Shown one piece after another: positions 17,380-25,843 of a stretch of 48,475 nt of DNA. Numbering within the stretch: the first letter of the stretch is position 1; every line of letters begins with the position of its first letter. The translations under genes and the position numbers were made by a program. This DNA comes from Alphaproteobacteria bacterium (GTDB lineage: Bacteria > Pseudomonadota > Alphaproteobacteria > GCA-2731375), in NCBI GenBank assembly GCA_021776235.1, contig JAJFGG010000104.1, positions 1 to 48,475 on the forward strand, written 5' to 3'. The notes beneath the pieces were generated by a model. It ran no database searches, had not been told where the DNA came from, and saw nothing but the letters and a program-made list of their open reading frames with translations.

Positions 17380-18636
17380 ATGAAAAAGCTTTGCAGTTTG
17401 CCTGTTGCAATGACGTTTGGTGCAGGCCTATTCGCAATCATATGGAATGTCGCGGGCGAGCGGATCGGGCAATGGCTGCTGCCGGCCGCCCAGGCCGCTG
17501 GCGGTGTGGTGACATCACCAACCGCTGCGGCGCCGGATCGTTATGCCTATTATCCAGGCACCGAGGAACTGAAACCGGATGAGATCCGGCTTATCGCCTG
17601 CGGGACCGGCATGCCCGCGGCGCGGCGCGACCAGGCAGCGACCTGCTGGCTGGTCGAACTGGGCAATGGCGACAAGTTCCTCTTTGATATTGGCACCGGT
17701 TCCATGGTCAACGTGGCCGCCCTGATGATCCCATACGACTTTCTGGACAAAGTATTCCTGTCGCACCTGCACACCGATCACTGGGGCGACCTGTCGACCT
17801 TGTGGGCCGGCGGCTGGACCGCCGGCCGGACCCGTCCCTTGAAGATATGGGGCCCAAGCGGCGCGACGCGCGAAATGGGCACCGCCTATGCCGTCGAGCA
17901 CTTCCTCAAGGCCTATAACTGGGATGCCCAGACGCGAAACTTCTTCCTCAGTGCAACGCCGGGCAAGATCGAGGTGAAGGAGTTCGATTACAAGGCCGAG
18001 AACCAAATTGTCTATCAGGAGAATGGCGCCACCATCCGTGCCTGGCCCGCCATACATGCGGGCGACGGACCGGTCAGCTATTCGCTGGATTGGAACGGCC
18101 TGAAAATCGTTATCGGCGGCGATACCTTTCCGAACAAGTGGTACATCAAGCACGCCGCGAACGTGGATGTGGCCATCCACGAGACCTTCCACACCCCGGA
18201 ACAACTTTTCCAGTTGTATGGCCAGTCACCCCAACAGGCCCTCGGCGTGGGGACGGCAGTCCACACCTCGCCGCAGGCCTTCGGCAAGGTCATGAGCACC
18301 ATTAAACCCAGGCATGCGATCGGCTATCATTTCTTCAATGAGGAGGACACCCGCTATGCCATTTACGAGGGTATCCGCCAAGTCTATTCCGGGCCGCTGT
18401 CCCTGGCTGTGGACAATATGGTCTGGAATATAACCAAGGATAAGATCAAGATTCGCATGGCGATTTCGCCCGACCAGGCCTGGTCGGTGAACGGACCCAA
18501 CAAACCGCCGAAACCCCCTGCCCGGGGCACCATGCCCGATCCCATGACCGACGCCATCAAGGCGGGTAGATGGAATGTCCAGGACGCCCAGGGGCCAATG
18601 ATTGACGCTTTCAAGAAGGCGCATGGGATGAAATAG
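17380..18636 (+). CDS. Exported MBL-fold metallo-hydrolase, GntH-like
   Basis: This 418-residue protein resembles the metallo-hydrolases now annotated as guanitoxin-biosynthesis GntH-like. The block YYPGTEEL then IRLIACGTGMP and FLFDIGTGS precedes the metal motif HLHTDHWGD (H129, H131, D133, H134), with further ligands near IHAGDG and GGDTFPN. The N-terminus is a hydrophobic export or anchor segment ending near AQAAGG. The ATG at 17380 follows AAGGAG; the longer frame from 17338 has no ribosome site. The name GntH should be read as a family label: no other guanitoxin gene is here. The gene is followed 78 bp later by an unrecognised exported protein, which may be its partner. Confidence 0.85.
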   Translation: MKKLCSLPVAMTFGAGLFAIIWNVAGERIGQWLLPAAQAAGGVVTSPTAAAPDRYAYYPGTEELKPDEIRLIACGTGMPAARRDQAATCWLVELGNGDKFLFDIGTGSMVNVAALMIPYDFLDKVFLSHLHTDHWGDLSTLWAGGWTAGRTRPLKIWGPSGATREMGTAYAVEHFLKAYNWDAQTRNFFLSATPGKIEVKEFDYKAENQIVYQENGATIRAWPAIHAGDGPVSYSLDWNGLKIVIGGDTFPNKWYIKHAANVDVAIHETFHTPEQLFQLYGQSPQQALGVGTAVHTSPQAFGKVMSTIKPRHAIGYHFFNEEDTRYAIYEGIRQVYSGPLSLAVDNMVWNITKDKIKIRMAISPDQAWSVNGPNKPPKPPARGTMPDPMTDAIKAGRWNVQDAQGPMIDAFKKAHGMK

Positions 18637-18714
18637 GTGTAGGGCTTGAAATGCTCCAGAGACGCTGGAAGAGCGGATGAACCGTTCGCCTGAACGGGTT
18701 GGATTCGCGCAGAC

Positions 18715-20514
18715 ATGAAACTCTGTCTCACGATCCTCGTGCTCTCTTTCTTGAATTGCCTATGGACGGGCCCCGGGCGCGCCGATTGGATTAATCTGAC
18801 CGGCGCCGAGACGTCGGCCAACATCGTCGAAATCTATATCGAGGAAGACGGCGTGCGCGTTGTCCTGGAAGCCCATATCGGTGATCTGGACGTATTCCGC
18901 GATCTGGTGCCCGAAGAATGGCTTAAGACTGTCGAATTGGCCGCGGAGCGCCTGCCGCTGTCCGAGCGCATGCGGCGTTTTTCATTAGAAACGCTGCGAA
19001 TTGAGACGCCGGACGGAGAAACATTGCAAGCGGTGGCCGTGAAGATCGAGCCCAGACTGCGCCAGGACCGACAATCAAAATATGCCGGGATGATCAACCC
19101 CTATACCCGACAGCGGGTGCCCGACGCGCCGGCGGACAAGCGCGTGCTGTATGCCGAACTGTCTTATGCTTTCCCCGGCGGCGGGCCGCCACCGGAAGCG
19201 TTGACCATCGTGCCGCCACTTGACGAACAAGGGCGCGCACGCGTGACGATCGGCTTTATCGCCTATCACAAGACCGTTCCCGTCATTGATTTCCGTTACC
19301 TGGGGTCCGCCGCCAAAGTGCAGCTGAATTGGGACGATCCCTGGTACACGAAATTTGACAACCCCAACCTGAAGCGCCACCACAAGGACGCATTGATGTC
19401 GTTCTTGTACATCGAACCACGCGAGGTCCGTCACGAAGTGCTGGTCCGCGTGCGTGATCTGCAGGAGTGGACAGACCTGGGACTTGCGGGCGGCGGCAAG
19501 GCCATTGGGCCAGATGCGCGGTTGGCGGTAAAGCAACAGGCACGGCGGTTCTTCGAAACGGGCAATCCGCTGCAGATAGACGGCAAGCCGGTTAAGCCGG
19601 CCTCGTCGCGGGCCGAGTTCCTTAAAATCTCCCTCTCTGGCCTGCAACTGGTGGAGGCGGACAAACCGCTCGATTTATCAACCGCCGTGCTTGGCGTAAT
19701 CCTGTCTTATCCGGTGGGCCATTTGCCGCGGAACGTGAGCGTAGAATGGGCCCTGTTCAACCGGCGCATCGGCCGGATCCCGGTGACCATGACCGATCCG
19801 GCCGGACCCTTTCGGACCTACATCGACAGCGAAAGTCCGAACTTTGGCTGGCAGAATTTCCTGCACAAATATGTCGAGCCCAAGATCATGCCGGTCAGGC
19901 TCAACGCCGGTTATGCCTTCGAAGTTCCCGTCGCATCGTTGATCCTGGTTCTGGCCGCCCTCATCGCTATCTGGCTGATGGTCCGGCCGCGTTATGCCTC
20001 CCGTTACGCCTGGGCCGGCGTGGCGTTGATTTGCGCCGCCAGCGCGGTCCTGCTCCAACGGGCGGCGGTCATCGAGGTGCGCAATCCGTTCGCCGGCCCG
20101 CCGGCCGAAGCGACGGCGGCAAAGATCATCACCGCCGTTCTGGACAATGTGCACACCGCCTATCTTGAACGGACCAAGCCGGAACTGAACCGGGCGCTTG
20201 GGGTCGTCGTGACGGAGAGCGGATATACCGATATCAAGACGGAATTGAGCCGCGCGCTGGCCATTAAAGTCGCGGGCGGCGGCATCGCCCGGGTGAACGC
20301 GATCGAAGCTCTGGTGGTCAAGGACCTCGGGATGATTGACGGCCGGTCGGGCTTCCGCGCGGTCGCGGAATGGACCGCTTTGGCGCACGCCGATCATTGG
20401 GGCCATGCCCACCGGCGCCGTATCCGCTTCCGCGCGTTGATGGAACTGGAACAGCTGCACGGCCTGTGGAAGCTCAACGGCCTGACCGTCGTCGACGCCC
20501 GTCGGGAAAGTTGA
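18715..20514 (+). CDS. Exported protein with two transmembrane helices, function unknown
   Basis: This 599-residue protein has a signal peptide (about 1-23, ending GRADW), a large domain to about 400, two hydrophobic helices at about 404-425 and 431-450 joined by a basic loop (RPRYASR), and a C-terminal domain of about 150 residues. By the positive-inside rule both large domains face the periplasm. The C-terminus carries a WTALAHADHWGHAHRRR block and then WKLNGLTVVDARR, a pattern I have seen in unannotated proteins of other bacteria. I do not recognise a named family. No strong ribosome site precedes the ATG. It follows the GntH-like gene by 78 bp, so the two probably form an operon. Confidence 0.75.
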   Translation: MKLCLTILVLSFLNCLWTGPGRADWINLTGAETSANIVEIYIEEDGVRVVLEAHIGDLDVFRDLVPEEWLKTVELAAERLPLSERMRRFSLETLRIETPDGETLQAVAVKIEPRLRQDRQSKYAGMINPYTRQRVPDAPADKRVLYAELSYAFPGGGPPPEALTIVPPLDEQGRARVTIGFIAYHKTVPVIDFRYLGSAAKVQLNWDDPWYTKFDNPNLKRHHKDALMSFLYIEPREVRHEVLVRVRDLQEWTDLGLAGGGKAIGPDARLAVKQQARRFFETGNPLQIDGKPVKPASSRAEFLKISLSGLQLVEADKPLDLSTAVLGVILSYPVGHLPRNVSVEWALFNRRIGRIPVTMTDPAGPFRTYIDSESPNFGWQNFLHKYVEPKIMPVRLNAGYAFEVPVASLILVLAALIAIWLMVRPRYASRYAWAGVALICAASAVLLQRAAVIEVRNPFAGPPAEATAAKIITAVLDNVHTAYLERTKPELNRALGVVVTESGYTDIKTELSRALAIKVAGGGIARVNAIEALVVKDLGMIDGRSGFRAVAEWTALAHADHWGHAHRRRIRFRALMELEQLHGLWKLNGLTVVDARRES

Positions 20515-20602
20515 ACCCGGCCGCGGTGTCGGCAATCGGGACGTTATCGCCGGCAGGGCTCCTAAGTTTACCTTTCAAGACGGCTTTCGGATTCTCCGAA
20601 TA

Positions 20603-21871
20603 TCAGAATTTGTATCCGAAATTGAGGGCAAACATAAAAATGCGGTTGGTGTCGTACTCGCCCGTCAAAAGAGCCGGATCATCAATCCCCGCCTCGCCCA
20701 AATCAATATACTCGAAGGCCGCGCCGATACTTTTTTGTTCGGTCCACTTATACTGCGCACCAACGGCATAACGGATCTGCCGGTCTATGGGCAGATAGGC
20801 GCTTCTGTCGCTCCTCCCGACCGGCGAGGTGTCATAGGTGATGCCGGCCTGCAACAGCCAGTCCTCCTTTGGGCGATAGTGGACGCCGCCGCTGAAATGG
20901 TAGGTGTCTTCCCAGCCGGTGGGAATAGGCACCGCGCCATTTGCCACAGAGAGTAACAATTCGTCGAATGCGCTCCAATCTTCCCAACCGACGGTGCCGA
21001 GCAAGGCCCACTGATCGTTGAGTTCATGGTAGACTCCCACCCGCGCCAACTGCGGATAGGTCAATGTGAGATCCGAACTGGTGCCAAAGCTGGGGCCAAT
21101 TGTATCGACCGTCAGGTCGCCCGAAAATTCGGGCTCGATCTCCGAGACATAGATGGCGCCAATGCGGGTCCGGGGGCTTAAATCGACCAGCGCGCCTAAA
21201 TTGAAGCCGAATTCAATATCGTCCCCGTCGACTTTGGCCTGGCTCTGGCCACCGACCGGCGGATTGATGGGAGGCGCCGCCAGCCGGTACGTGACATCGG
21301 CATAGGTGATCGTTGCGCCGGCACCGAGCGAAAGCCAATTGTTCACACGATAGGCAATGTTCGGATTGGCTGTCAGGGTCAGAAGCTCTATTTTTTGCAG
21401 CGAAAAACGGCCCGTCCAATCGTCGTCGGGATTGAGCGCCGCACCGGACATGGAAAACACGCTCATGCCAAGTTTCAAGTCGTCGCTGACGCTGTACATG
21501 CCATGGGTGCCCATGAGCGGTGCAACGCCAGCCTGATCTCCGCCGTCTCCACCATTGAAGGGCGTATTGGGATCGGGATCGAACTCAGTATCACCCACCA
21601 AGAGCCCGGCGCCTATTTGAATTGCATGCCCCTTCAATCGGGTCATGCCGGCAGGGTTGTGGAAGGCAAAATTCGTCGAGGCATCGAGGGCCGAGGCCTC
21701 GGCGCCCGCCCCGGCGACACCCATGGGTGTCGTGGCAAAATCGTTGATGTAAAGGCCGCCGGCGTGGGCGCGTTCTGGAGCAAAAGCGGCAAGATTTATC
21801 AACGCTATCAGCGGCAGCCAGGCGATCGCACGGTAGGCGTTGCCCGGAACCAATCGCTTCACCTCAAACAT
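20603..21871 (-). CDS. FadL/OmpP1/TodX family outer-membrane transporter
   Basis: This 422-residue outer-membrane beta-barrel imports long-chain fatty acids or other hydrophobic compounds. A signal peptide ends near AHAGGLY, followed by the family block NDFATTPMGVAGAG and then FAFHNPAGMT, the N-terminal plug with its NPAG motif. The remainder is a beta-strand-rich barrel ending in FALNFGYKF with a C-terminal phenylalanine. The ATG at 21871-21869 follows GGAGG. It lies downstream of the TauD-like gene on the same strand but 341 bp away, so it likely has its own promoter; a palindrome at 22067-22087 is a candidate operator. Confidence 0.92.
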   Translation of the reverse strand: MFEVKRLVPGNAYRAIAWLPLIALINLAAFAPERAHAGGLYINDFATTPMGVAGAGAEASALDASTNFAFHNPAGMTRLKGHAIQIGAGLLVGDTEFDPDPNTPFNGGDGGDQAGVAPLMGTHGMYSVSDDLKLGMSVFSMSGAALNPDDDWTGRFSLQKIELLTLTANPNIAYRVNNWLSLGAGATITYADVTYRLAAPPINPPVGGQSQAKVDGDDIEFGFNLGALVDLSPRTRIGAIYVSEIEPEFSGDLTVDTIGPSFGTSSDLTLTYPQLARVGVYHELNDQWALLGTVGWEDWSAFDELLLSVANGAVPIPTGWEDTYHFSGGVHYRPKEDWLLQAGITYDTSPVGRSDRSAYLPIDRQIRYAVGAQYKWTEQKSIGAAFEYIDLGEAGIDDPALLTGEYDTNRIFMFALNFGYKF

Positions 21872-22212
21872 TGCATTTCCTCCCCAAACGCACCGCGGGC
21901 ACTGGCGCCCACCGCTTTATCCGCCGCACGACCGCGCTGCAACGCAGTAAAGCCAAGGCAGATATTCCTACGACGGTGCCGATCGAACTGCACCATTTGT
22001 CCCGGCGCCGCTTTTTGGTGATTCTACCGAACACCATGATGCTTGAACAGAATATTCTCTTATCAGGTTCGAATAATATACTCGAACTGTCAGTCGCATT
22101 TCCAGTTGACCGATTTATGCAATACATCAATTGGCCATTGCTGTTCGGCCCTCGGAAAATTCGTAAAGCGCACAGCTGCTATGCTGGTCGGTGGCGATGC
22201 GAGAAGGCCTAT
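21872..22212. other. 341-bp intergenic region, fadL upstream
   Basis: The stretch is AT-richer than its neighbours and holds the candidate operator at 22067-22087. A short frame here does not look like protein. No terminator or RNA gene is evident. Confidence 0.4.
22067..22087 (-). promoter_or_regulatory. Candidate operator upstream of the FadL gene
   Basis: GTTCGA and TCGAAC form perfect 6-bp arms around a 9-bp AT-rich centre (ATAATATAC). On the minus strand a TATATTAT run within the palindrome could act as a -10 element, about 200 bp before the FadL start. A dyad of this length fits a dimeric repressor, such as a TetR or GntR type, but no regulator gene is adjacent. Confidence 0.35.
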
Positions 22213-23076
22213 TCACAGAGCCGTCGCGGCGCCGCTTGAGATCGTCGTTCGTTGCATCAACCGTTGATGCCTGGTGGTGTCGTATTCGGTGGCCCGGTGC
22301 ACGGCGGCCTGATTGTCCCAGACAATAACGTCGCCCTCGCGCCATTCGTGGCGGTAGGTGTTTTCAGGCCGGGTCGCGCGCGCCAACAGATCATCCAGCA
22401 GGGTTCGACTCGCATCTTCCGGCCAACCCACCACACATTTGGCGTGCGCGCCGATCATCACGGACTTCAGCCCGTTCGCCTTGTTGGTTCGCACCAGTCG
22501 GTGCCGGACCGGGGCCATGCGGGCCAATTCCTCGGGCGTGAAGGTAAACCCGACCAGACCGCGGGAATAGGCAAGATCATACTCGACGACCAGGTCCTCG
22601 ATTTCCGCCTTTTCCTTTGCGCTGAGGGAGGCATAGGCCGCCCTGGCAGAGGCGAATTCGGTGGCGCCGCCTTGCGGCGGGACGACGCGCGCGGTCAATA
22701 CCGAACATAACGAGGGTATCGCCTTGAAGGAACTGTCGGCATGCCACAACATGTTGGCCTTTTGATAAAACATGCGCCGGTCGTCCGCCGGAATAACCGC
22801 GCCGGAGCTGATATCCAGATTGGATTGCCGCGCGAAGGGCGTCCCGGCCCCGGGATTGACCCCGGACTTGGCGGTGCCCTCCAATGGCCCGAACCGTTCG
22901 CTGAACCCGATCTGCTGTTCGTCGGTCATCGGTTGATCGGAAAAAATCAGTACCAGGTGTTCGTCGAAGGCGGCGCGAATGGCCGTGAAGGCCGCATCGT
23001 CGAGCGGCTTGTTGATATGGGCGCCGCTGACCCGGGCGCAGAATACCGGGGTTGCGGGCGTGATGGTCAGGGACAT
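22213..23076 (-). CDS. TauD/TfdA family 2-oxoglutarate dioxygenase
   Basis: This 287-residue Fe(II)/2-oxoglutarate oxygenase has the facial triad H112 and D114 (WHADSS) and H260 (DNQAAVHRA), with R272 a likely 2-oxoglutarate ligand. Members hydroxylate sulfonates, aryloxyacetates or other small acids; the substrate is unknown. The ATG at 23076-23074 follows AAGGA at 7-bp spacing. It is 70 bp downstream of the luciferase-like oxidoreductase on the same strand, so the two may be one operon. The length matches the family and nothing looks broken. Confidence 0.9.
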   Translation of the reverse strand: MSLTITPATPVFCARVSGAHINKPLDDAAFTAIRAAFDEHLVLIFSDQPMTDEQQIGFSERFGPLEGTAKSGVNPGAGTPFARQSNLDISSGAVIPADDRRMFYQKANMLWHADSSFKAIPSLCSVLTARVVPPQGGATEFASARAAYASLSAKEKAEIEDLVVEYDLAYSRGLVGFTFTPEELARMAPVRHRLVRTNKANGLKSVMIGAHAKCVVGWPEDASRTLLDDLLARATRPENTYRHEWREGDVIVWDNQAAVHRATEYDTTRHQRLMQRTTISSGAATAL

Positions 23077-23146
23077 GGAACATCCTTCCAGCTAGAAACA
23101 CAATTCTGCCAGGGCAGTTTGTTATTGCGGTGCGGCGCCCTGAGCT

Positions 23147-24043
23147 TCACAGCTTGGGCCATATTCGTTGCATGAAATGGGCCATGGCCTCGGTGTTGCG
23201 GTCCAGATCGGCGGTACTGACGCTGACGACGATTTCATCCAGCCCGGCTGATTGATAGGCCCTGACGGTTTCGGTGATGTCGTCGTCGGTGCCGGTGAGG
23301 GCGGTGCGGTCCTGAACAGCGGCGCCTGGCTGCGTGCCGGTAAATCCCATGGGCAGGGTCAGGGAAAAGCTTAGCCCTGCCGGGTCCCGGCCCGCCGCCT
23401 CGGTACGCCGGATAATATCGCGGCGGCCGTCCGCGAACTGCCTTGGCGATTGCCGCAGGGTGTGCCAGCCATCGCCGAAACGCGCCACGCGGCGGCGCGC
23501 GGCGGCGCTGGAGCCGCCGATCAACAGGGGCGGGTAAGGTTTTTGCCTTGGTTTGGGCGAAAACTTCAGCCCGCTATAGCGGTAAAACTCGCCGGCGAAC
23601 CGCGGCGTGTCCTGGGTCCACAGCGCCTGCAACGCCCCCAGGATCTCGTCCATGCGTTTGCCGCGCGTGGAAAAGTCAACGCCGAGATTATCGAACTCAT
23701 CCCGCGTGACCGCGACGCCCACGCCCAAATCCACACGGCCGCCCGAAAGCTGATCCAGGGTGGCGATCATCTTGCCCAGCCGCGCCGGATCATGCCAGGG
23801 CAAGACCAGCACCGAGGTGCCCAGACGAACCTTTTCCGTGGCACAGGCTATGGCGGTCAAAATGATCAAGGCGTCATGATAGGGCTTGTCGCCAAGCCGT
23901 TCCGCGACATAACTGGCATGAAAAATATGTTCCCGGACCCAGACGCTGGAAAAACCCAATTGTTCAGCCCTGACGGCGAGCGCGACAAGATCATTGGGGT
24001 TTTCGACACCCTGATTATTGGGAATGCCAAAGCCGGCCTTCAT
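23147..24043 (-). CDS. Luciferase-like (LLM class) F420- or FMN-dependent oxidoreductase
   Basis: This 298-residue TIM-barrel protein of the bacterial luciferase superfamily starts MKAGFGIPNNQGVENP. Family blocks are AEQLGFSSVWVREHI, GTSVLVLPWHDPARLGKMIATLDQLSGGR, and the LLIGGSSAAARRRVARFGDGWH phosphate-binding part. Many relatives are annotated as F420-dependent (TIGR03619-like), but cofactor choice cannot be read here and FMN is possible. The ATG follows GGAGG at 9- to 10-bp spacing. It is the first gene of a likely two-gene unit with the TauD-like enzyme. The divergent lyase gene starts 153 bp away. Confidence 0.88.
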   Translation of the reverse strand: MKAGFGIPNNQGVENPNDLVALAVRAEQLGFSSVWVREHIFHASYVAERLGDKPYHDALIILTAIACATEKVRLGTSVLVLPWHDPARLGKMIATLDQLSGGRVDLGVGVAVTRDEFDNLGVDFSTRGKRMDEILGALQALWTQDTPRFAGEFYRYSGLKFSPKPRQKPYPPLLIGGSSAAARRRVARFGDGWHTLRQSPRQFADGRRDIIRRTEAAGRDPAGLSFSLTLPMGFTGTQPGAAVQDRTALTGTDDDITETVRAYQSAGLDEIVVSVSTADLDRNTEAMAHFMQRIWPKL

Positions 24044-24196
24044 GACGGGAGTCCTCCACGCTCAAGCGCGGCGCATTCCTCCTGCTGATCTCGATTTTGT
24101 TCCCTCATTCTCAACGGGCACCTATCGGTGTAGCTTGGTAAAGGACCATTTGGGTACTCAACTGTACAATAAATTCCAGGATAAGGAGACGGCATC

Positions 24197-25555
24197 ATGC
24201 AGCAGGGAAATCCAACGTCATTGCGGGTTCCCGACCCGGGCATCGCAGCGCTGTTCGAACAGGATGCGCGCTGGCAGGCCTGGCTTGATGTCGAGGCGGC
24301 GCTGGCCAAAGCGGAAGCCGAGCTTGGCATGATACCAGGGGCGGCGGCGGCGGAAATCGTCCGCAAGTGCGACCTTTCATTGTTCGACCGCGAGCGCCTT
24401 AGGGAAGGCTTTCAGCGCACCGGGCACAGCCTGGTGCCATTGGTCTGGGAGCTGTCGCGCCTTTGCGACGGCGATGCCGGCAATTATGCGCACTGGGGCG
24501 CCACCACGCAGAACATCACACAGACCGGGGATCTGTTGCAGCTTCGCAAGGCGCATCGGATTTTCCTGCGTCAGCTTGGCGCGATTTTTGCTGCCCTGGC
24601 CGATCTCGCCGAAAGGGCCAAGGACATGGCGCTGCCGGGCCGCACGCACGGCCAGCACGCGGTGCCGGCGACCTACGGCCTCAAGGTCGCAATCTGGATT
24701 GACGAATTCGCCCGCCATGTGGAGCGCCTGAGGGCCTGCGAGCCGCGTGTCTTCCAGGCGCTGCTGGGCGGTGCCGCTGGGACCGTCGCCTCCTTCGGCA
24801 GCCAGGGCCTGGAAGTGCAGGCGCGAATGGCCGCCCACCTGGGGATGCCGCCGATGCCGGTTCCAGCCCGCAGCATCATGGATCATCTGGCCGAACATAT
24901 CATGCTGCTGGCATTGCTGGCCGCCAGTTGCGGCAAATTCGCCAATGAGATCTATACCGGCATGAAGCAGGAGTTTGGCGAGGTCGAAGAGCCGATTTCC
25001 CCTGGCACGGTTGGCAGTTCCACCATGCCGCAGAAACGCAACCCCCATCTCTCCCAGGACATCATGGCCTATGCGGCGCAAATCCGAACGATGGTGCCCC
25101 TGGCGCTTGAAGCCGTGATGACCGAGCACGAAGCGAACCGGCAGACCTCCCTGATGATGGGCCAGGCGCAAAACCAGGTCTGCGTGCTTATGGGCGATAC
25201 TCTCGAGCGGGTCCGCATAATCGCCGAAGGCCTGGTCCTGAAGCCCGGGCGCATGCGGGCCAATCTCGATCTTACCGAAGGATTGATCATGGCCGAACCG
25301 ATCATGTTGGCGCTGGCCGAACATGTGGGCCGCCAGGAAGCCCACGACATCGTTTATGACGCGGCGCAGGCGGCGGCGGGCGGCGAAAAAAGCTTCAGCG
25401 CTTTGCTGGCGGGCGATCCACGCTTCAACCGGCATCTCTCGGGTGACCAGATCGAGAGCATGCTCGATCCAACTCGATATACCGGCCTGTGCAGCCAACT
25501 CGCCGGGGAACAGGCCGCCCGCGCCCGCGATCTGGCCGTGGAGCTTGGTGCTTGA
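24197..25555 (+). CDS. Adenylosuccinate lyase / fumarase family lyase
   Basis: This 452-residue lyase belongs to the aspartase/fumarase superfamily. It carries HWGATTQNITQT near residue 100, RTHGQHAVPATYG near 155, and the signature GSSTMPQKRNPH near 273-284 with the flexible-loop catalytic serine. It would catalyse beta-elimination of fumarate or a cycloisomerisation. Length and sequence resemble the 3-carboxymuconate cycloisomerase and adenylosuccinate-lyase-like group rather than housekeeping PurB, and no purine genes are nearby. Neighbours are catabolic oxidoreductases, which suggests degradation of an amino or aromatic acid. The start ATG follows AAGGAG. All motifs appear intact. Confidence 0.9.
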   Translation: MQQGNPTSLRVPDPGIAALFEQDARWQAWLDVEAALAKAEAELGMIPGAAAAEIVRKCDLSLFDRERLREGFQRTGHSLVPLVWELSRLCDGDAGNYAHWGATTQNITQTGDLLQLRKAHRIFLRQLGAIFAALADLAERAKDMALPGRTHGQHAVPATYGLKVAIWIDEFARHVERLRACEPRVFQALLGGAAGTVASFGSQGLEVQARMAAHLGMPPMPVPARSIMDHLAEHIMLLALLAASCGKFANEIYTGMKQEFGEVEEPISPGTVGSSTMPQKRNPHLSQDIMAYAAQIRTMVPLALEAVMTEHEANRQTSLMMGQAQNQVCVLMGDTLERVRIIAEGLVLKPGRMRANLDLTEGLIMAEPIMLALAEHVGRQEAHDIVYDAAQAAAGGEKSFSALLAGDPRFNRHLSGDQIESMLDPTRYTGLCSQLAGEQAARARDLAVELGA

Positions 25556-25655
25556 TACCGGCCCGGCGTTTTGCCCCGCTTACGATAGGTGCCTATTGCT
25601 GCCGCTTGGTATAACATGCCAACACCTGATGATTGGCAAACAGGCGAGGTGCGGG

Positions 25656-25745
25656 ATGTTTTGGCTTGGATCCGTTTTCGCGGTCATCGTATGTGGGCTG
25701 CTGATGTACGGCGCATGGCGGCTGGTCCGATCATTGGATGATTGA
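25656..25745 (+). CDS. Possible 29-residue single-helix membrane protein
   Basis: A short frame starts at ATG 25656 after GAGGTGCGGG and encodes a hydrophobic helix (FWLGSVFAVIVCGLLMYGAW) followed by RLVRSLDD. The ribosome-site spacing and the single clean membrane segment support a real small protein, but no homolog can be tested here. An alternative ATG at 25629 adds nine residues. It lies 100 bp after the lyase and 98 bp before the Gfo/Idh-like gene, on the same strand as both. Confidence 0.4.
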   Translation: MFWLGSVFAVIVCGLLMYGAWRLVRSLDD

Positions 25746-25843
25746 GACATTCAGCCTCAGCGCCCATGCAAAGACGATCGCGGCAGTCGGCCCATAACCA
25801 GTCCAGCCTTTCCGCGCTGGCCCTGCCGCTACGGATATAATTC

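Noticed and set aside
18682..18697. Stem CCGTTC-GCCT-GAACGG between the GntH-like gene and its downstream gene
   Set aside because: Only a 6-bp stem with no T-run; too weak to call a terminator inside a probable operon.
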